From NCBI GenBank assembly GCA_965221845.1, contig OZ244919.1, positions 744,001-808,000 on the forward strand: a stretch of 64,000 nt of DNA. Reading direction: 5' to 3'. Below, in pieces: positions 19,706 to 29,949 of this stretch (its first letter is position 1; every line of letters begins with the position of its first letter). The DNA is from JAJEFO01 sp965221845. Lineage in GTDB: Bacteria > Pseudomonadota > Alphaproteobacteria > Rhodobacterales > Rhodobacteraceae. A program made the position numbers and the translations under genes. The notes beneath the pieces are model-generated. The model had not been told where the DNA came from, searched no databases, and saw only the letters and a list, made by a program, of their open reading frames with translations.

Positions 19706-20081
19706 CCCCAGCTTGGGTTATCTGACGCCGAGATTAGCTTCCGGTGTGGTGTGGTGTCCGAGAAAATGAAAAATCAGCACAGCCTGTCCCGCCACAGCGC
19801 AATGGAATCTCCCAGAATAGACGATTTCGAGAAGGCCATGCCACTGAAGAAATGCACGGAACGGAAAAGCGCATTGAGATCCCTCTCCACCGTGGCCAGT
19901 CCCCGGCGTCCGCCGGGGCGCCTGAGCCGGGTCCGGCAGGCGTCCGGGGCGATCCGGAGGGCCCAGGTGTGGCGGAATGTCGCGGATGCCGGCCCGTCGG
20001 GCGCCGTCCGCGCACGGGCGGGCGCGCCGTCCCGTTCCGGGGCGGCGTCGGCGGCGGACGGTGGTGCCGGAACCGGTGGCG
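19706..20081. other. Intergenic, nothing recognised
   Basis: About 375 bp between the DUF4910-type gene and the transposase remnant. It probably includes the 3' end of the transposable element starting at 20082, but no inverted-repeat terminus was identified. Confidence 0.45.
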
Positions 20082-21203
20082 TCAGACGATGAGCCGCATC
20101 AGCCGGTGGACAGTAAGGGCGAGCACGCCGAAGAACAGGTGGCAGGCAACCTTTGCGTGCCCGCGAACCCTGACGTGCCGTCCCCCGTACGAGTCCTTGA
20201 GGGCAGAGTTCACCCGCTCCACGCTGGAGCGCTGCCTGCAGCGCACTCGGTCGTGGCGGACGTGGCCCGCCCTGCGCTGCGCTCCCCCATCGCCGCGTCG
20301 CGGCAAGGGTTGGCGTCGGTGATCGCCACGCGCCCCGCCAGGCAGGCGTGGGCGCCGATCTCCCATGAATCGCAGGCGGCGTCCATCAGCTCGTAGCAGT
20401 GATGGATCCGCTCCGCGGTCATCCTCGCCAGCGGGATCACGGCCTGGCTGTCGTGGAGCGACGCGGACGTCAGGATGCAGCTGACGGGGATGTCGCCGTC
20501 GGCGGCGTCGATATGGAGCTTGTACCCTCTCCAGCTCTCTTTGCACCCCCTTCGCGTTCCGCTTCGTGCCGACGTCGCAGGCCTTCGGAAGCTCGGCCAC
20601 CATCCGTTCCGTGGACAGGCCGCCCTTCAGCTGCCGCTCCAGCCTGGTCGGCTCCCTCACGGCCTCCTCGCCCCTGCGCGGGCGACCGCGCCTCCGTTTC
20701 GGCTTCGGCTCCCGCTTCGGCTTCGGCACCGGCCTCTCCCGCCCCACGATCGCCGTGGAATCCCTCGACATGTGGCCGACGACCGAGCCGTCATGGGCGG
20801 CCCTGACGAGCGCCCCGTGCATCCGCTCGGGCAGCCGGGTCTCCGCGAACCACGCGAAGGCGCGTGAGAACGTCGACGCGCTCGGCACCTCCGAGACGCG
20901 GCACCAGCCGCAAAGGCGGCGCAGCGTCGGATCGTACCTGAGCCTGTCGATCAGCGCGGCCGCGGTCGGGAGGTCCCAGACCGCCTTGGCCACGAATGCA
21001 CGCGCCAGCGCGTTGCGGTCGGCGGGCGGGTGGCCGACGCCGCGGTGGTCGTAATGGAGATGCCGCCCGACCGGCGTCAGGTCCGGCACGGCGACGAACC
21101 TGCGGCGGATCTCGCCCAGCGGACCGACCTCCTCGGCCAGGAACGGGAAAAGTTCCCCTTGAACATGGTGCCAGGCCTCTGATACGAACTTTCCCAAGGA
21201 CAT
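20082..21203 (-). pseudogene. DDE transposase (IS4/IS5-like), two compensating frameshifts
   Basis: Begins MSLGKFVSEAWHHVQGELF. The N-terminal region (KAVWDLPTAAALIDRLRYD, VPSASTFSRAFAWFAETR) and the DDE domain (VGHMSRDSTAIVGRERPV, KGGLSTERMVAELPKACDVG, SSVERVNSALKDSYGG) are typical of an IS4/IS5-superfamily transposase. The frame is wrong between about 20540 and 20290; the missing middle (MTAERIHHCYELMDAACDSW) lies in another frame, and the original frame returns for the last 70 residues. Two opposite indels keep the reading frame open overall but replace a central, probably catalytic, section. Confidence 0.7.
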
Positions 21204-21460
21204 GGAGCCGTCTCCCCGCATGTAGTGGTTTCGTCACCTTCAGCATGCCGGATGGGCGGCTCCATATTCAGGCCCAGCCAGTCAAAAAAAGCCCGTTTCG
21301 CGCGGGAAAAAACCACTCAACCGCGGAGTTCTGCAAGAGGCTCTAAAGGCAAAACGCTTAGACCAGATGAGCGTTTTAGCGGCGCAAGAGGCGCTGATGT
21401 GGTTTCCTGACGAGCACTGAGAGTGCTCATTTCGCTCTCTACCGGAATCGACCCCCTTTA

Positions 21461-22332
21461 GGGCCCGTTGACAGTCGTCTTGCGAATCGTCCGGTTCCAT
21501 GCCATTTCCTGCCCCGATGACCGCCGGAACGGCGGCACGAGGCAACAACGGCATGAGCGAGCAGAGAGATGATGAATGCAGACAGGACGGTATTGACCGA
21601 CGCCATGCGGGCGCGGATCGAGGACATGCTGCCGGGCAAGAAGTCCGACCCCGGCGGCACGGCGGCGGACAACCGCCTCTTCATGGAGGCGGTGCTGTGG
21701 CGGTTCCGCACGGGGTCGCCGTGGCGCGACCTCCCCGAGCGGTTCGGGAACTGGAACAGCGTCTTCAAGCGGTTCCGGCGCTGGGCGCTTTCCGGGGTTT
21801 TCGAGCGCGTTTCCGACGCCTTGTCCGAGGAGTCCGGCCTCGAGCGCGTGTCCGGCGGCGGTCCGGGCGACCCGGAAGGCGTCCGGCGCAAGAGGGGGCC
21901 TCGGGCCAGGGGACCGGACGTTCCAGGGGCGGCCTGACGAGCAGGGCCGTGGCCGTCGCGGACGCGCCGGGATGCCCTGTCCGCTTCACGGTCCTTCCCG
22001 GCCAGGCGCACGGCCCGAGGGGGTGCCGGGGCTTCCCGGCGGCCTGGCGTTCGGGGCCTTCGTCGGCGACAGGGCGTCCGGCGCGGACCGGCTGCTCGAG
22101 GACCTGCCGGAACGCGGGGCGGAGGCGGTGATTCCGTCGAGGCGGAGCCGGACGGTGCCGCGGGCGCATGACCGGGACGTCTGCGGGTGGCGTCACCTGG
22201 TGGAGAGCCTCTTCGCGAAGACCAGGGAGTTCCGGGCGATCGCGACCCGGTACGACAAGACCGACGCGAGCTTCGCGGCGGGGATCGCCTGGTGGCAGGC
22301 GTGGTCGCCGCGACATGACTGTCAACGGGCCC
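21461..22332. mobile_element. IS5-family IS427-group element, copy 1 (decayed)
   Basis: 872 bp bounded by GGGCCCGTTGACAGT and its complement, with TA on both sides. Copies 2 and 3 (23556-24426, 24641-25511) have the same ends. Compared with them this copy has lost the slippery run (AAAAGGGGG became AAGAGGGGG) and carries a further frameshift. Confidence 0.85.
21572..22317 (+). pseudogene. IS427-group transposase (copy 1), degenerate
   Basis: orfA reads MNADRTVLTDAMRARIEDML with the family block MEAVLWRFRTGSPWRDLPER. The orfB part is spread over two frames (GRSRGGLTSRAVAVADAPG, then HDRDVCGWRHLVESLFAKTR). The orfA-orfB slip site is mutated and an extra frameshift lies near 21970-22050, so the fused DDE transposase cannot form. 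Confidence 0.8.
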
Positions 22333-22369
22333 TAGCCCAGCCCAGACATCCCCGGCCCCGTGAGAGGAT

Positions 22370-22600
22370 GGCCTAAAATTTGGATGGCCTGCCCCAGATG
22401 TGGTATCTCCGTATCAGTTTTCACCCCGCCCAGACAGGAAGGCTGCCATGGCCTGGAACGAGACCACCCAAGAGGAGTATAGCCGCAAGTCGAAGCGGCA
22501 TGAAAGCGACCTGACTGACGGACCGACGAGGAACGGGCGGTGATCGAGCTGCCGCTTCCGCCGCCCTCGTAGCTTGGACGCCGTCAGGCAGCGCACTCTT
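22370..22600 (+). mobile_element. IS5-family (IS1031-like) 5' end remnant
   Basis: CCTAAAATTTGGATGGCC, and then MAWNETTQEEYSRKSKRHES encoded from 22448, match the end and transposase N-terminus of the IS5 element at 7111-8132. The rest of that element is missing. Between here and 22777 nothing else is recognised. Confidence 0.6.
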
Positions 22601-23201
22601 CAAGCGTTACACACGGCGCAGCAGCAGGCCCATGCGATGGACTTTCAATCACGGCTGAGATGACCACGACGCCATGAGCCAAAACTGCGGTGCTCCAGGT
22701 TGTGTCGATCGCCGGTTCCACCGCTGGATGCTGCCAGCGCATCGCGGCGAAGTCCTCCCCGCTACACCGCTCATGCTCAGCCTGGTTCGGGCAGACCTTC
22801 TTCGGCAGGGCGCCAGCCGGACAACCCAGCGTCGATGAACAGATAGTTCCAGAAACCTTGTGCCCGCATGAGAGAAGGGACTTCTTCCTGCGTCACTTCG
22901 ACAGGATCCGAGCGGTCGGAAATCCTGCAGGCACGGTAACCGTTGGAGGACATGATCGAGAACACGTCCGTCGGCTCCGTCCTGCCGGAAATGGAATCGG
23001 ACAGGACCTCGACGATCCAGAACGGTTTTGGATCAAGGGCCAGCAGGCCCGGCGCGCCTTCGATGACTTGCCGCTCCCATCCCTCGACATCCACCAAGAT
23101 GAGGAGCCTTCCGGACATCCACTTGTGACGAAGCACCACTTCGTCAAGGCTGACCACCGGCGTGAACTGTGCGTAGACCCTGTCGGCATCCGCCGCCATC
23201 A

Positions 23202-23214
23202 CCCCCCCCCCCCC
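23202..23214. repeat. Poly-C/G tract (13) inside the FkbM gene
   Basis: Thirteen C on the plus strand, thirteen G in the FkbM coding strand. A count of 12 (or 15) restores the frame; 13 is out of frame. Typical of a contingency-type ON/OFF switch. Confidence 0.85.
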
Positions 23215-23555
23215 TGAATTCCGCCGACAGGCTGGCGGTGACATTCATGCCAAAGATCCTGGAAATCCGAGGAGGCGGACACCCCGCTGCCGCCGCAAGC
23301 ACCTCGACTTCTTCCTGATGGCCGTTCATGATCATGTTGTTGCATAGGAACTGGAAGTTAACCGGTTCGGGCTCCAGCGCAATTGTCCGCACCCCGGCTC
23401 TGAGAGCCATGCAGCAGTAGAAGCCGGAATTCGCTCCAACGTTCACAAACAGCGAAACCCCCGGGAGAAGCTCGTCTACCAGCCTCCTAGTTCCCCGCTC
23501 CCAGTCTTCGTCAACGAATCCACCCATTTCGTCTAGGAACATGAACCCTTCCTTA

Positions 23556-24426
23556 GGGCCCGTTGACAGTTGCCTTGCGAATCGCCCGCTTCCATGCCAT
23601 TTCCTTCCCCGATGACCGCCGGAACGGCGGCACGGGCAGGAAACAGGTGACATCATGAATGCAGACAGGACGGTTCTGACCGACGCCATGTGGGCGCGGA
23701 TCGAGGACATGCTGCCGGGCAAGAAGTCCGATCCCGGCGGCACGGCGGCGGACAACCGCCTCTTCATGGAGGCGGTGCTCTGGCGGTTCCGCACGGGGTC
23801 GCCGTGGCGCGACCTCCCCGCGCGGTTCGGGAACTGGAACAGCGTCTTCAAGCGGTTCCGGCGCTGGGCGCTTTCGGGGGTATTCGAACTCGTTTTCAAC
23901 GCCTTGTCGGAGGAGTTCGACCTCGAGTGGGTGTTCGTCGACGGCACGGTCGTCCAGGCGCATCAGAAGGCGTCCGGCGCAAAAGGGGGACCTCGAGCCA
24001 GGGGATCGGTCGTTCCAGAGGCGGCCTGACGAGCAAGGTCGTGGCCGTCGTGGACGCGCTCGGCTATCTGGTCCGCTTCAGGATCCTTCCCGGCCAGGCG
24101 CACGACCTCAAGGGGGTGCCGGGGCTTCTCGACGGCCTGGCGTTCGGGGCCTTCGTCGGCGACAGGGCGTTCGACGCGGACTGGCTGCTGGAGGACCTGG
24201 CGGAACGCGGGGCGGAGGCGGTGATTCCGTCGAAGCGGAGCCGGACGGTGTCGCGGGCGCATGACCGGGAGGTCTACGGCTGGCGGCACCTGGTGGAGAA
24301 CTTCTTCTCGAAGACCAGGGAGTTCCGTGCGATCGCGACCCGGTACGACAAGACCGACGCGAGCTTTGCCGCCGGGATCCACCTCGTCGCCGGCGTGGTC
24401 GCGGCGACATGAGTGTCAACGGGCCC
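23556..24426. mobile_element. IS5-family IS427-group element, copy 2
   Basis: 871 bp with GGGCCCGTTGACA ends and TA duplicated outside (23554-23555, 24427-24428). It is inserted in the FkbM gene. Nearly identical to copy 3, so transposition was recent. Confidence 0.9.
23655..24412 (+). CDS. IS427-group transposase (orfA/orfB, -1 frameshift), copy 2
   Basis: orfA starts at 23655 (MNADRTVLTDAMWARIEDML) and continues to a stop at 24029. orfB lies in the -1 frame and ends at 24412. The switch point is at GCAAAAGGGGGA (23979-23990), an A4G5 run of the kind used for programmed -1 frameshifting in this IS group. The fused product would hold the DDE residues (VFVDGTVVQAHQ, GAFVGDRAFDADWLLE, WRHLVENFFSKTREF). 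No other damage is seen, so it is probably functional. Confidence 0.85.
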
Positions 24427-24640
24427 TAGTTTTGACTGGCGGTCGCCTCAGGTTGCGTTCGAGACGTCTCAATCGCCGCCGCTTGCGACGGACGCGGTTC
24501 CAGCAACGGATCGCTCCAGCCTTTCTCTCCATCGAACTTCTCCCTAAAATACAGCCTACATAGTGGCCGCCAGAAAACCCCTTCGCGCGGCGATTTCAAG
24601 CCCGCCCGGATTTCGCTCGCGCCTGAACATCGGTCGCCTA

Positions 24641-25511
24641 GGGCCCGTTGACAGTTGCCTTGCGAATCGCCCGCTTCCATGCCATTTCCTTCCCCGATGA
24701 CCGCCGGAACGGCGGCACGGGCAGGAAACAGGTGACATCATGAATGCAGACAGGACGGTTCTGACCGACGCCATGTGGGCGCGGATCGAGGACATGCTGC
24801 CGGGCAAGAAGTCCGATCCCGGCGGCACGGCGGCGGACAACCGCCTTTTCATGGAGGCGGTGCTCTGGCGGTTCCGCACGGGGTCGCCGTGGCGCGACCT
24901 CCCCGCGCGGTTCGGGAACTGGAACAGCGTCTTCAAGCGGTTCCGGCGCTGGGCGCTTTCGGGAGTTTTCGAACGCGTTTTCAACGCCTTGTCGGAGGAG
25001 TTCGACCTCGAGTGGGTGTTCGTCGACGGCACGGTCGTCCAGGCGCATCAGAAGGCGTCCGGCGCAAAAGGGGGACCTCGAGCCAGGGGATCGGTCGTTC
25101 CAGAGGCGGCCTGACGAGCAAGGTCGTGGTCGTCGTGGACGCGCTCGGCTATCTGGTCCGCTTCAGGATCCTTCCCGGCCAGGCGCACGACCTCAAGGGG
25201 GTGCCGGGGCTTCCCGGCGGCCTGGCGTTCGGGGCCTTCGTCGGCGACAGGGCGTTCGACGCGGACTGGCTGCTGGAGGACCTGGCGGAACGCGGGGCGG
25301 AGGCGGCGGTCCCGTCGAAGCGGAGCCGGACGGTGCCGCGGGCGCATGACCGGGAGGTCTACGGCTGGCGGCACCTGGTGGAGAACTTCTTCGCGAAGAT
25401 CAAGGAGTTCCGTGCGATCGCGACCCGGTACGACAAGACCGACGCGAGCTTTGCCGCCGGGATCCACCTCGTCGCCGGCGTGGTCGCGGCGACATGAGTG
25501 TCAACGGGCTC
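24641..25511. mobile_element. IS5-family IS427-group element, copy 3
   Basis: 871 bp with TA on both sides (24639-24640, 25512-25513). The left end is GGGCCCGTTGACA; the right end has one change (GGGCTC). It lies 109 bp upstream of the FkbM start, in the same orientation as copy 2, so the two copies bracket the FkbM N-terminal segment and its promoter. Confidence 0.9.
24740..25497 (+). CDS. IS427-group transposase (orfA/orfB, -1 frameshift), copy 3
   Basis: Same organisation as copy 2: orfA from 24740, slippery AAAAGGGGG at 25066-25074, orfB in the -1 frame to 25497. Only scattered substitutions distinguish it from copy 2 (for example GLPGGLAFGAF against GLLDGLAFGAF). All catalytic blocks are present and no extra frameshift is seen. 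Confidence 0.85.
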
Positions 25512-25546
25512 TAGTCTCGCAGGCGGAACTTTTCCTGATAGCGCCA

Positions 25547-25935
25547 ACTGGCAAGAGTACCGCGCCTTCGAGGCCGGATTCCGCGTCCTTCGCCGGCGTC
25601 GGCGCACGGGTCGCCGTTCCCGCGCGGCGCGGGCTGCGGAGTCTCCGGGTCTTGCAGGGGCCGCCGTCAGGCGGCGCGGCGCTTCCGCTTCCGCGCCTTC
25701 CGGAGCGGCAGCAGGCCGATGCGGCGGACGTCCGTGGCGACCACGGAGAGGGCCACGGTGCGGAAGCGGCGTCGTCGAGGGCGGATGCCGGCAGTTCGGG
25801 CTGCGGCTCAAGCGCTCGGGAGCGCGCTGGTCGAAGAGGGGCGCCAACGCCATGCTGGCGCTCAAAAGCTGCGCCATGAACCTCAGGCTGCCCGACTTCC
25901 TGGAATGGCGGGCGAATCAGGCCGCGGCAGCCTGA
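25547..25935 (+). pseudogene. ISKra4-family transposase, 3' remnant
   Basis: The last 50 codons read GCRQFGLRLKRSGARWSKRG and ANAMLALKSCAMNLRLPDF, then LEWRANQAAAA and a stop at 25935, the conserved C-terminus of ISKra4 transposases. It is closely related to the 3' part at 11563-11718. The region before it contains rearranged N-terminal pieces in other frames, so most of the gene is gone. Confidence 0.7.
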
Positions 25936-26043
25936 CAAGGAATCTGAACTACACCCGGTCGGGGAACCTCTCCTGCGCGGCCGCGACCGTCGGCGCCGCG
26001 CCGTCGACGTCGCCGCCCTTCCACGTCACTTCGTGACGGAGGA

Positions 26044-26800
26044 CTAGCCGTGCCGGTCCTCCGGGATGCAGACGGGAACGCCGGGCTCCACGGGACGTCC
26101 GGCCCTGCCCTTCGGGATCCGGCGCGTGTGCGGCTTGAGGATCGAGAACGCCTTCTCGTGCCGCGGGACCGTCTCGCCCCTGGGCAGGCGGGGGCCGGCC
26201 CGGGCGGTGGTCTGGCGCAAGGCGTGCGCCAGGAAGTCCCCGATCTCCGTGACCGTCCGGGCCGAGGCGCCGTTCGCGGCCGGCGCGGGCAGGTCCCCCT
26301 CGACGCGCAGGACGATCCCGCGGCAGCGATCAGGATGCGCCTCCACCCGCTCCGGGCCTGCGCGGCCCGTCGACCGGACATTGTCGAAGAGCCTCTTCAC
26401 CGTCTTCGCCAGGTGCTTCCGCTGCCTCCGGCCGGCGACGTCGTGCGCCGCCGCCGCGCGGCCCGTCGTGCGGATCAGGCAGCGCATCGCGTCCCGCAGG
26501 AGGCTGACGTCGGTCTCGGCGACGAAGGAGTCACGGCGCCCCGCCAAGGGCGCGGCCCGGGCTTTTTCCCCGCGACCGCATGGCTGCTCTCCACGACCGG
26601 CTTGCCGACCCCGACGAGAGGCCCGGGGCCCGGGAGGCTCACGTTGTCGACCAGCGTCCGGCAGTGGTGCCGGTGCCCGTCCCGCACGTCCGCGTGGCCG
26701 GGGAACCGGCGCAGCGTCCTGTACTCGTTCGCAAGGCCGCGACGATCGCCTGGTTGAGCCCCGTCGTCCCCTTGGACCCATGCCGTGCCGCCATCGCCGT
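26044..26800 (-). pseudogene. ISNCY-type (ISDol1-like) transposase remnant
   Basis: A minus-strand frame reads RDSFVAETDVSLLRDAMRCL, KHLAKTVKRLFDNVRS, RHEKAFSILKPHTRRIPKGR and GRPVEPGVPVCIPEDRHG, matching the middle of ISNCY/ISDol1-type transposases (DSF-DVN-LWDAMR; H-EK-FS-FEPHT; VELGVPVCI-ED). Both ends are missing. The 5' side is cut near the ISAs1 element at 26859 and the 3' side stops at 26044. Confidence 0.6.
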
Positions 26801-26858
26801 ATTATTCGCAAGCGAGCATGGAGCGTTCGCTCTGTGATGTCAAACGGGAAACGCCAAC

Positions 26859-28120
26859 GGGGTAGGGCTATCGCATTTGGATTTCCTCCGTTTCCGCCTC
26901 CTTGTGGAGGCGTGCCGCGGCGCCGACGAGCCTGGGCAGGAAGCGGTCGTCCCGGCCGGCCTTCTTCAGCTTCCCGCGCGTCGACGTGACCTTCCCGCAG
27001 TCGGTCGCCCGTGCCAGGTCGGGCGCCGGCTTCCGCATCGTCGCCAGGTTTTCGGGGCCGCTGTCCCTGCGGTTGCGCAGGCCGTCCTCCCCCATGGTCA
27101 CGTCCAGGACCCGGTGCAGGGAATTCTCCACGGCCCGGTGCGAGCGCACCGCATCGGGAAACCGCTCCGGGGCGAGCCTCTCGCCGAGCGGGAGGAAACG
27201 GGTCTCCGTGCTCCGCTCGCCGCCGGTCTCCCGCGTCGCCGTCACCTGCCCGACGGCCTGCAGGGCGGGCCGGCGATGCAGGTCCTGCAGGGCGCCGACG
27301 TCGTGGGAGACCGCCGCCTCGCGGGTCTCGATGCGCCCGTGGCCCTTGTCCACGTCCCTGAAGCGCAGCATCCTTCCGGCGTTCTCCGGGTCCGCCATGT
27401 GGATCCGGACGTCGTCGCGAAGCGTCTCCCGGTTCCCCTTGAGCGCCAGGACTCAGCTGCCTCCCGCCTCCGCGGTCCGCCGTGCCGTGTCCCGCTGCGC
27501 GTGCATCGCGTCGGCGGTCACGGCGCATCCCGCGACGCCGGGAAGATCCGGCAGCGCCGGCAGCGCGGTGGTCTCGTTGGACCTGCCGGCCGCCCGGACC
27601 TGGCCGAGCGCCAGCCGCGCGCCGGCGGCGAAGGCGCCCGCGACGTGGAGCGGCGACCGCGCCGAGGCGTCCTCGAAGGACCGCCGCAGCGTCTTGCCAC
27701 AGGTCGCGGTCACGTCCGGCCCCAGACGCCCGGCCCTGTCCGCCGCAAGGCGGACCAGCACCCGCTGCAGGCCTTCCGGGTCGAGGACCCGGACAGGCGC
27801 GAGAAGGCGTCGTGGCTCGGGATGCCGTGCTCCGGCTTCATGAAGCGCCGGAGAAACGCCTCCTTCGACCGCCCGGAAAGCTCCATGTCCGTGCAGGCCT
27901 GACCCCCGCAGACCATGCAGGGAAGGGCGATCATGAGCATTTTGTGGAGATCGTGGCGAACCGCGTTGCCGGGGCGGGGATCCCCGCCCCCGTCGAAGAT
28001 CCGTGCGAAGTCGTGCATCTGCCTGCCTCATGCCTGCCCCAGATCGTTGTTTTCGAACTGGGAATCATGCATCCAGGCGGAAGGCAGGCGGGGAGGTTTC
28101 AAATGCGATAGCCCTACCCC
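26859..28120. mobile_element. ISAs1-family element
   Basis: Bounded by GGGGTAGGGCTATCGCATTT (26859) and its complement ending at 28120: an intact-length element of 1,262 bp. No direct duplication of the flanks is obvious. It adjoins the ISNCY remnant, which it probably truncated. Confidence 0.8.
26868..28018 (-). pseudogene. ISAs1-family transposase, frameshifted
   Basis: The N-terminus (MHDFARIFDGGGDPRPGNAV, ELSGRSKEAFLRRFMK, GIPSHDAFSRL) starts at 28018. The central DDE region lies in a second frame (GKTLRRSFEDASARSPLHV, VTADAMHAQRDTARR) and the C-terminus in a third (HGRIETREAAVSHDVGAL, FPDAVRSHRAVENSLH, VLDVTMGEDGLRNRRDSG) down to 26868. At least two frameshifts prevent a product, although the element ends are perfect. 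Confidence 0.8.
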
Positions 28121-28144
28121 GATTGTTAAGCATGATCACGCAAG

Positions 28145-28196
28145 CAGGATCACAATGGATGCGCCGCCGGCCTGGAGAGAACCTGAACAGTTACCC
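28145..28196. repeat. Dispersed repeat, copy 2 (first copy at 4323-4378)
   Basis: Same sequence family as at 4.3 kb, here just beyond the right end of ISAs1 and before the 3' end of the acyl-ligase gene. Confidence 0.55.
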
Positions 28197-28270
28197 ATAT
28201 AGAAATTTATTTGAAGGATGGCCGCCGAGCCACAATCCCAATGTCAGAACGCCTAAATTTTGCAGAGATC

Positions 28271-29725
28271 TCAAACGCTCAGTTTTGCAGTTAACCCGCG
28301 CCGGTCGAGCTTTCCGCTTGGCAATTGTGGAAAACTGTCTTGCAGAATAATCCGTGCAGGCCACAAATGCTTGGGCAGACGTGCACGGGCGTGATGGATA
28401 ATGTCCCGATTTGAGATTTCCCCCTTCGCAGTATATGCTACCACGACTAGATTGCCAAATATTGGATCAGGCTTGCCAAAGGCTATGCAGTCCTCTACTT
28501 GGGTAATTTCAGAAATAATAGCTTCAATTTCAGCAGGGAACACCAATAAACCACTGCTTACGAAGCTTTCGGTAAGACGACCCAAGTAAAGAAGGTTGCC
28601 AGCCTCATCCAGACGCCCCATATCACCAGATTTGAACCACCCATCTGGCGTAAGTGCTGCTTGCCAGCGGGCAGAGTCTCCCCAATAGCTATCTGCTAGA
28701 AAATCGCTGAGAACTTGGATTTCCCCGGCCCCGCTGTCATCGGGATTAGCAATGCGGATCTGGGACCCTGGTACTGCTTTGCCCAGATGGGCCGTATCAG
28801 CGCCCGGAACATAGCGTACGGCAGTGACGCATGCAGTCTCTGTCATACCATAGACTTCCCAGAATTCGAAGTCGGCAGCGTCCAAGAGCTGTTTCTTGAA
28901 CTCGGCTTCGGCAGGCGCGGAACTAGTGACAAGCGAGCGGAACGAACTCAGCAGCATCGGGTCTTTGAGGATACGCGAATGTAAGATCTTCAGATGTGTT
29001 GCCACAGGAATAGAGAAACTCACCTTATGCCGCGTCACGGCTTCAATCCAAAGGTCAGTACTGAAGGGATAAGCCTTAATTAGAGTAGCGCCGCTCATCA
29101 CCGCGCAGCACAAATGCCGCTGACCAAGAGAATGGTGTATCGGGCAGGCACTAAGGATGCGGTCCTCGTGGGTGATCGAAAAAAGTTTTATGCTCTGATC
29201 AGTACGAGCCAACTTGGTTGCCTGACTGAAAGCCACTCGCTTGGGCGTGCCTGTAGATCCAGAGCTATGAGTGATCAAGAAAGGCGACGGCCCAATCGGC
29301 AACTCCGCAGTATATGGCGACCATTGCCATGTCAGGCCGAGCACCTGAAGATCAGATCCAAGTGCCTCCTCTAGAACAGGGATACCCTCCAACCCGCTGC
29401 GGGAAACCACAAGACTCCGCCCTGGTAGGTTAATGAAGCTCTGAGTCAGACGTGCCGCCGGTTCACTTTCGCTTATTGGCACAAAGGCGCGTCCCAGCCG
29501 GGCCATGGCGAGGATTAGCGGGAGTGCTTCAATCTGCGGTTCCCCGATGAAAATCAGGTTCTCTGCTGCAAACGGCTCTAGGGCATCGGACATGGCAATG
29601 GCACGAGAGGCAAGATTAGTATAGCTCAGCGCTATATCTCGGGCAACGTCAATAATCGCAGGCTTATCGCCTTGAGTCGCGACATGACTCGCGAATCGAT
29701 GCCAGATTGCGCTAGTGCTGCTCAT
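28271..29725 (-). CDS. AMP-forming acyl ligase (ANL superfamily), last gene of the pseudaminate operon
   Basis: 484 residues. It would activate a carboxylic acid as acyl-AMP and load it on CoA or, given its neighbour, on the adjacent acyl carrier protein. ANL motifs: FLITHSSGSTGTPKR (A3 P-loop), FWEVYGMTETACV (A5), WFKSGDMGRLDEAGNLLYLG (A7/A8) and the catalytic lysine context QLPSGKLDRRGL (A10). The start at 29725 overlaps the ACP stop as ATGA. Its place after pseI suggests it supplies an unusual acyl group for pseudaminic acid or its glycan. Substrate not deducible. Lower GC than the window average. Confidence 0.8.
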   Translation of the reverse strand: MSSTSAIWHRFASHVATQGDKPAIIDVARDIALSYTNLASRAIAMSDALEPFAAENLIFIGEPQIEALPLILAMARLGRAFVPISESEPAARLTQSFINLPGRSLVVSRSGLEGIPVLEEALGSDLQVLGLTWQWSPYTAELPIGPSPFLITHSSGSTGTPKRVAFSQATKLARTDQSIKLFSITHEDRILSACPIHHSLGQRHLCCAVMSGATLIKAYPFSTDLWIEAVTRHKVSFSIPVATHLKILHSRILKDPMLLSSFRSLVTSSAPAEAEFKKQLLDAADFEFWEVYGMTETACVTAVRYVPGADTAHLGKAVPGSQIRIANPDDSGAGEIQVLSDFLADSYWGDSARWQAALTPDGWFKSGDMGRLDEAGNLLYLGRLTESFVSSGLLVFPAEIEAIISEITQVEDCIAFGKPDPIFGNLVVVAYTAKGEISNRDIIHHARARLPKHLWPARIILQDSFPQLPSGKLDRRGLTAKLSV

Positions 29726-29949
29726 ATCTTATCCGTCTCCAATTCTGTAGAGATACGAGAAATCGAAATATCGTCATTCATCAATTTAGCAATATCTAAT
29801 ATTTTACCTGTCTCAAGCTCTAACTCCAGCAACAACTGCATCAATTCAGCACTATCTAAATGCCCGTTTCTATAAAGGCATTGATCGAAACTTTCCGGCA
29901 TAGGTTTGCCTAGCGTTTGAAATGCTCTTATGATAATATCTCTAATCAA
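29722..29949 (-). CDS. Acyl carrier protein
   Basis: A 75-residue acidic protein with the ACP helix pattern and the 4'-phosphopantetheine serine in NGHLDSAELMQLLLELE (D-S-A-E in place of D-S-L). A possible GTG at 29955 overlaps the ribosome binding site itself (AAGGAGGTG), so the TTG at 29949, five bases after AAGGAGG, is the likelier start; it overlaps the end of pseI. Translationally coupled on both sides. Together with the acyl ligase it forms a two-gene loading module, a pairing seen in glycan and nonribosomal pathways but not a standard part of pseudaminate synthesis. Confidence 0.8.
   Translation of the reverse strand: MIRDIIIRAFQTLGKPMPESFDQCLYRNGHLDSAELMQLLLELELETGKILDIAKLMNDDISISRISTELETDKI

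Larger units (their letters stand above)
22777..24532 (-). pseudogene. FkbM-family methyltransferase, split by IS427 copy 2 and out of frame at a G13 tract
   Basis: An intact-looking N-terminus starts at the ATG at 24532 after AGGGAGAA (MERKAGAIRCWNR). It runs to 24429, is interrupted by the 871-bp IS427 copy 2, and resumes at 23555 as PPVKTKEGFMFLDEMGG, then the SAM-binding LFVNVGANSGFYCCMA and TIALEPEPVNFQFLCNN. At 23202-23214 thirteen G (minus strand) shift the frame; twelve would join it to VYAQFTPVVSLDEVV and LLILVDVEGWERQVIEGA, ending at 22777. Repaired, the protein would have 293 residues, normal for FkbM O-methyltransferases of surface sugars. Confidence 0.8.

Noticed and set aside
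21352..21378. AAAACGCT...AGCGTTTT hairpin as a terminator
   Set aside because: Stem of only 8 bp with an 11-nt loop and no following T run; no gene clearly ends before it.
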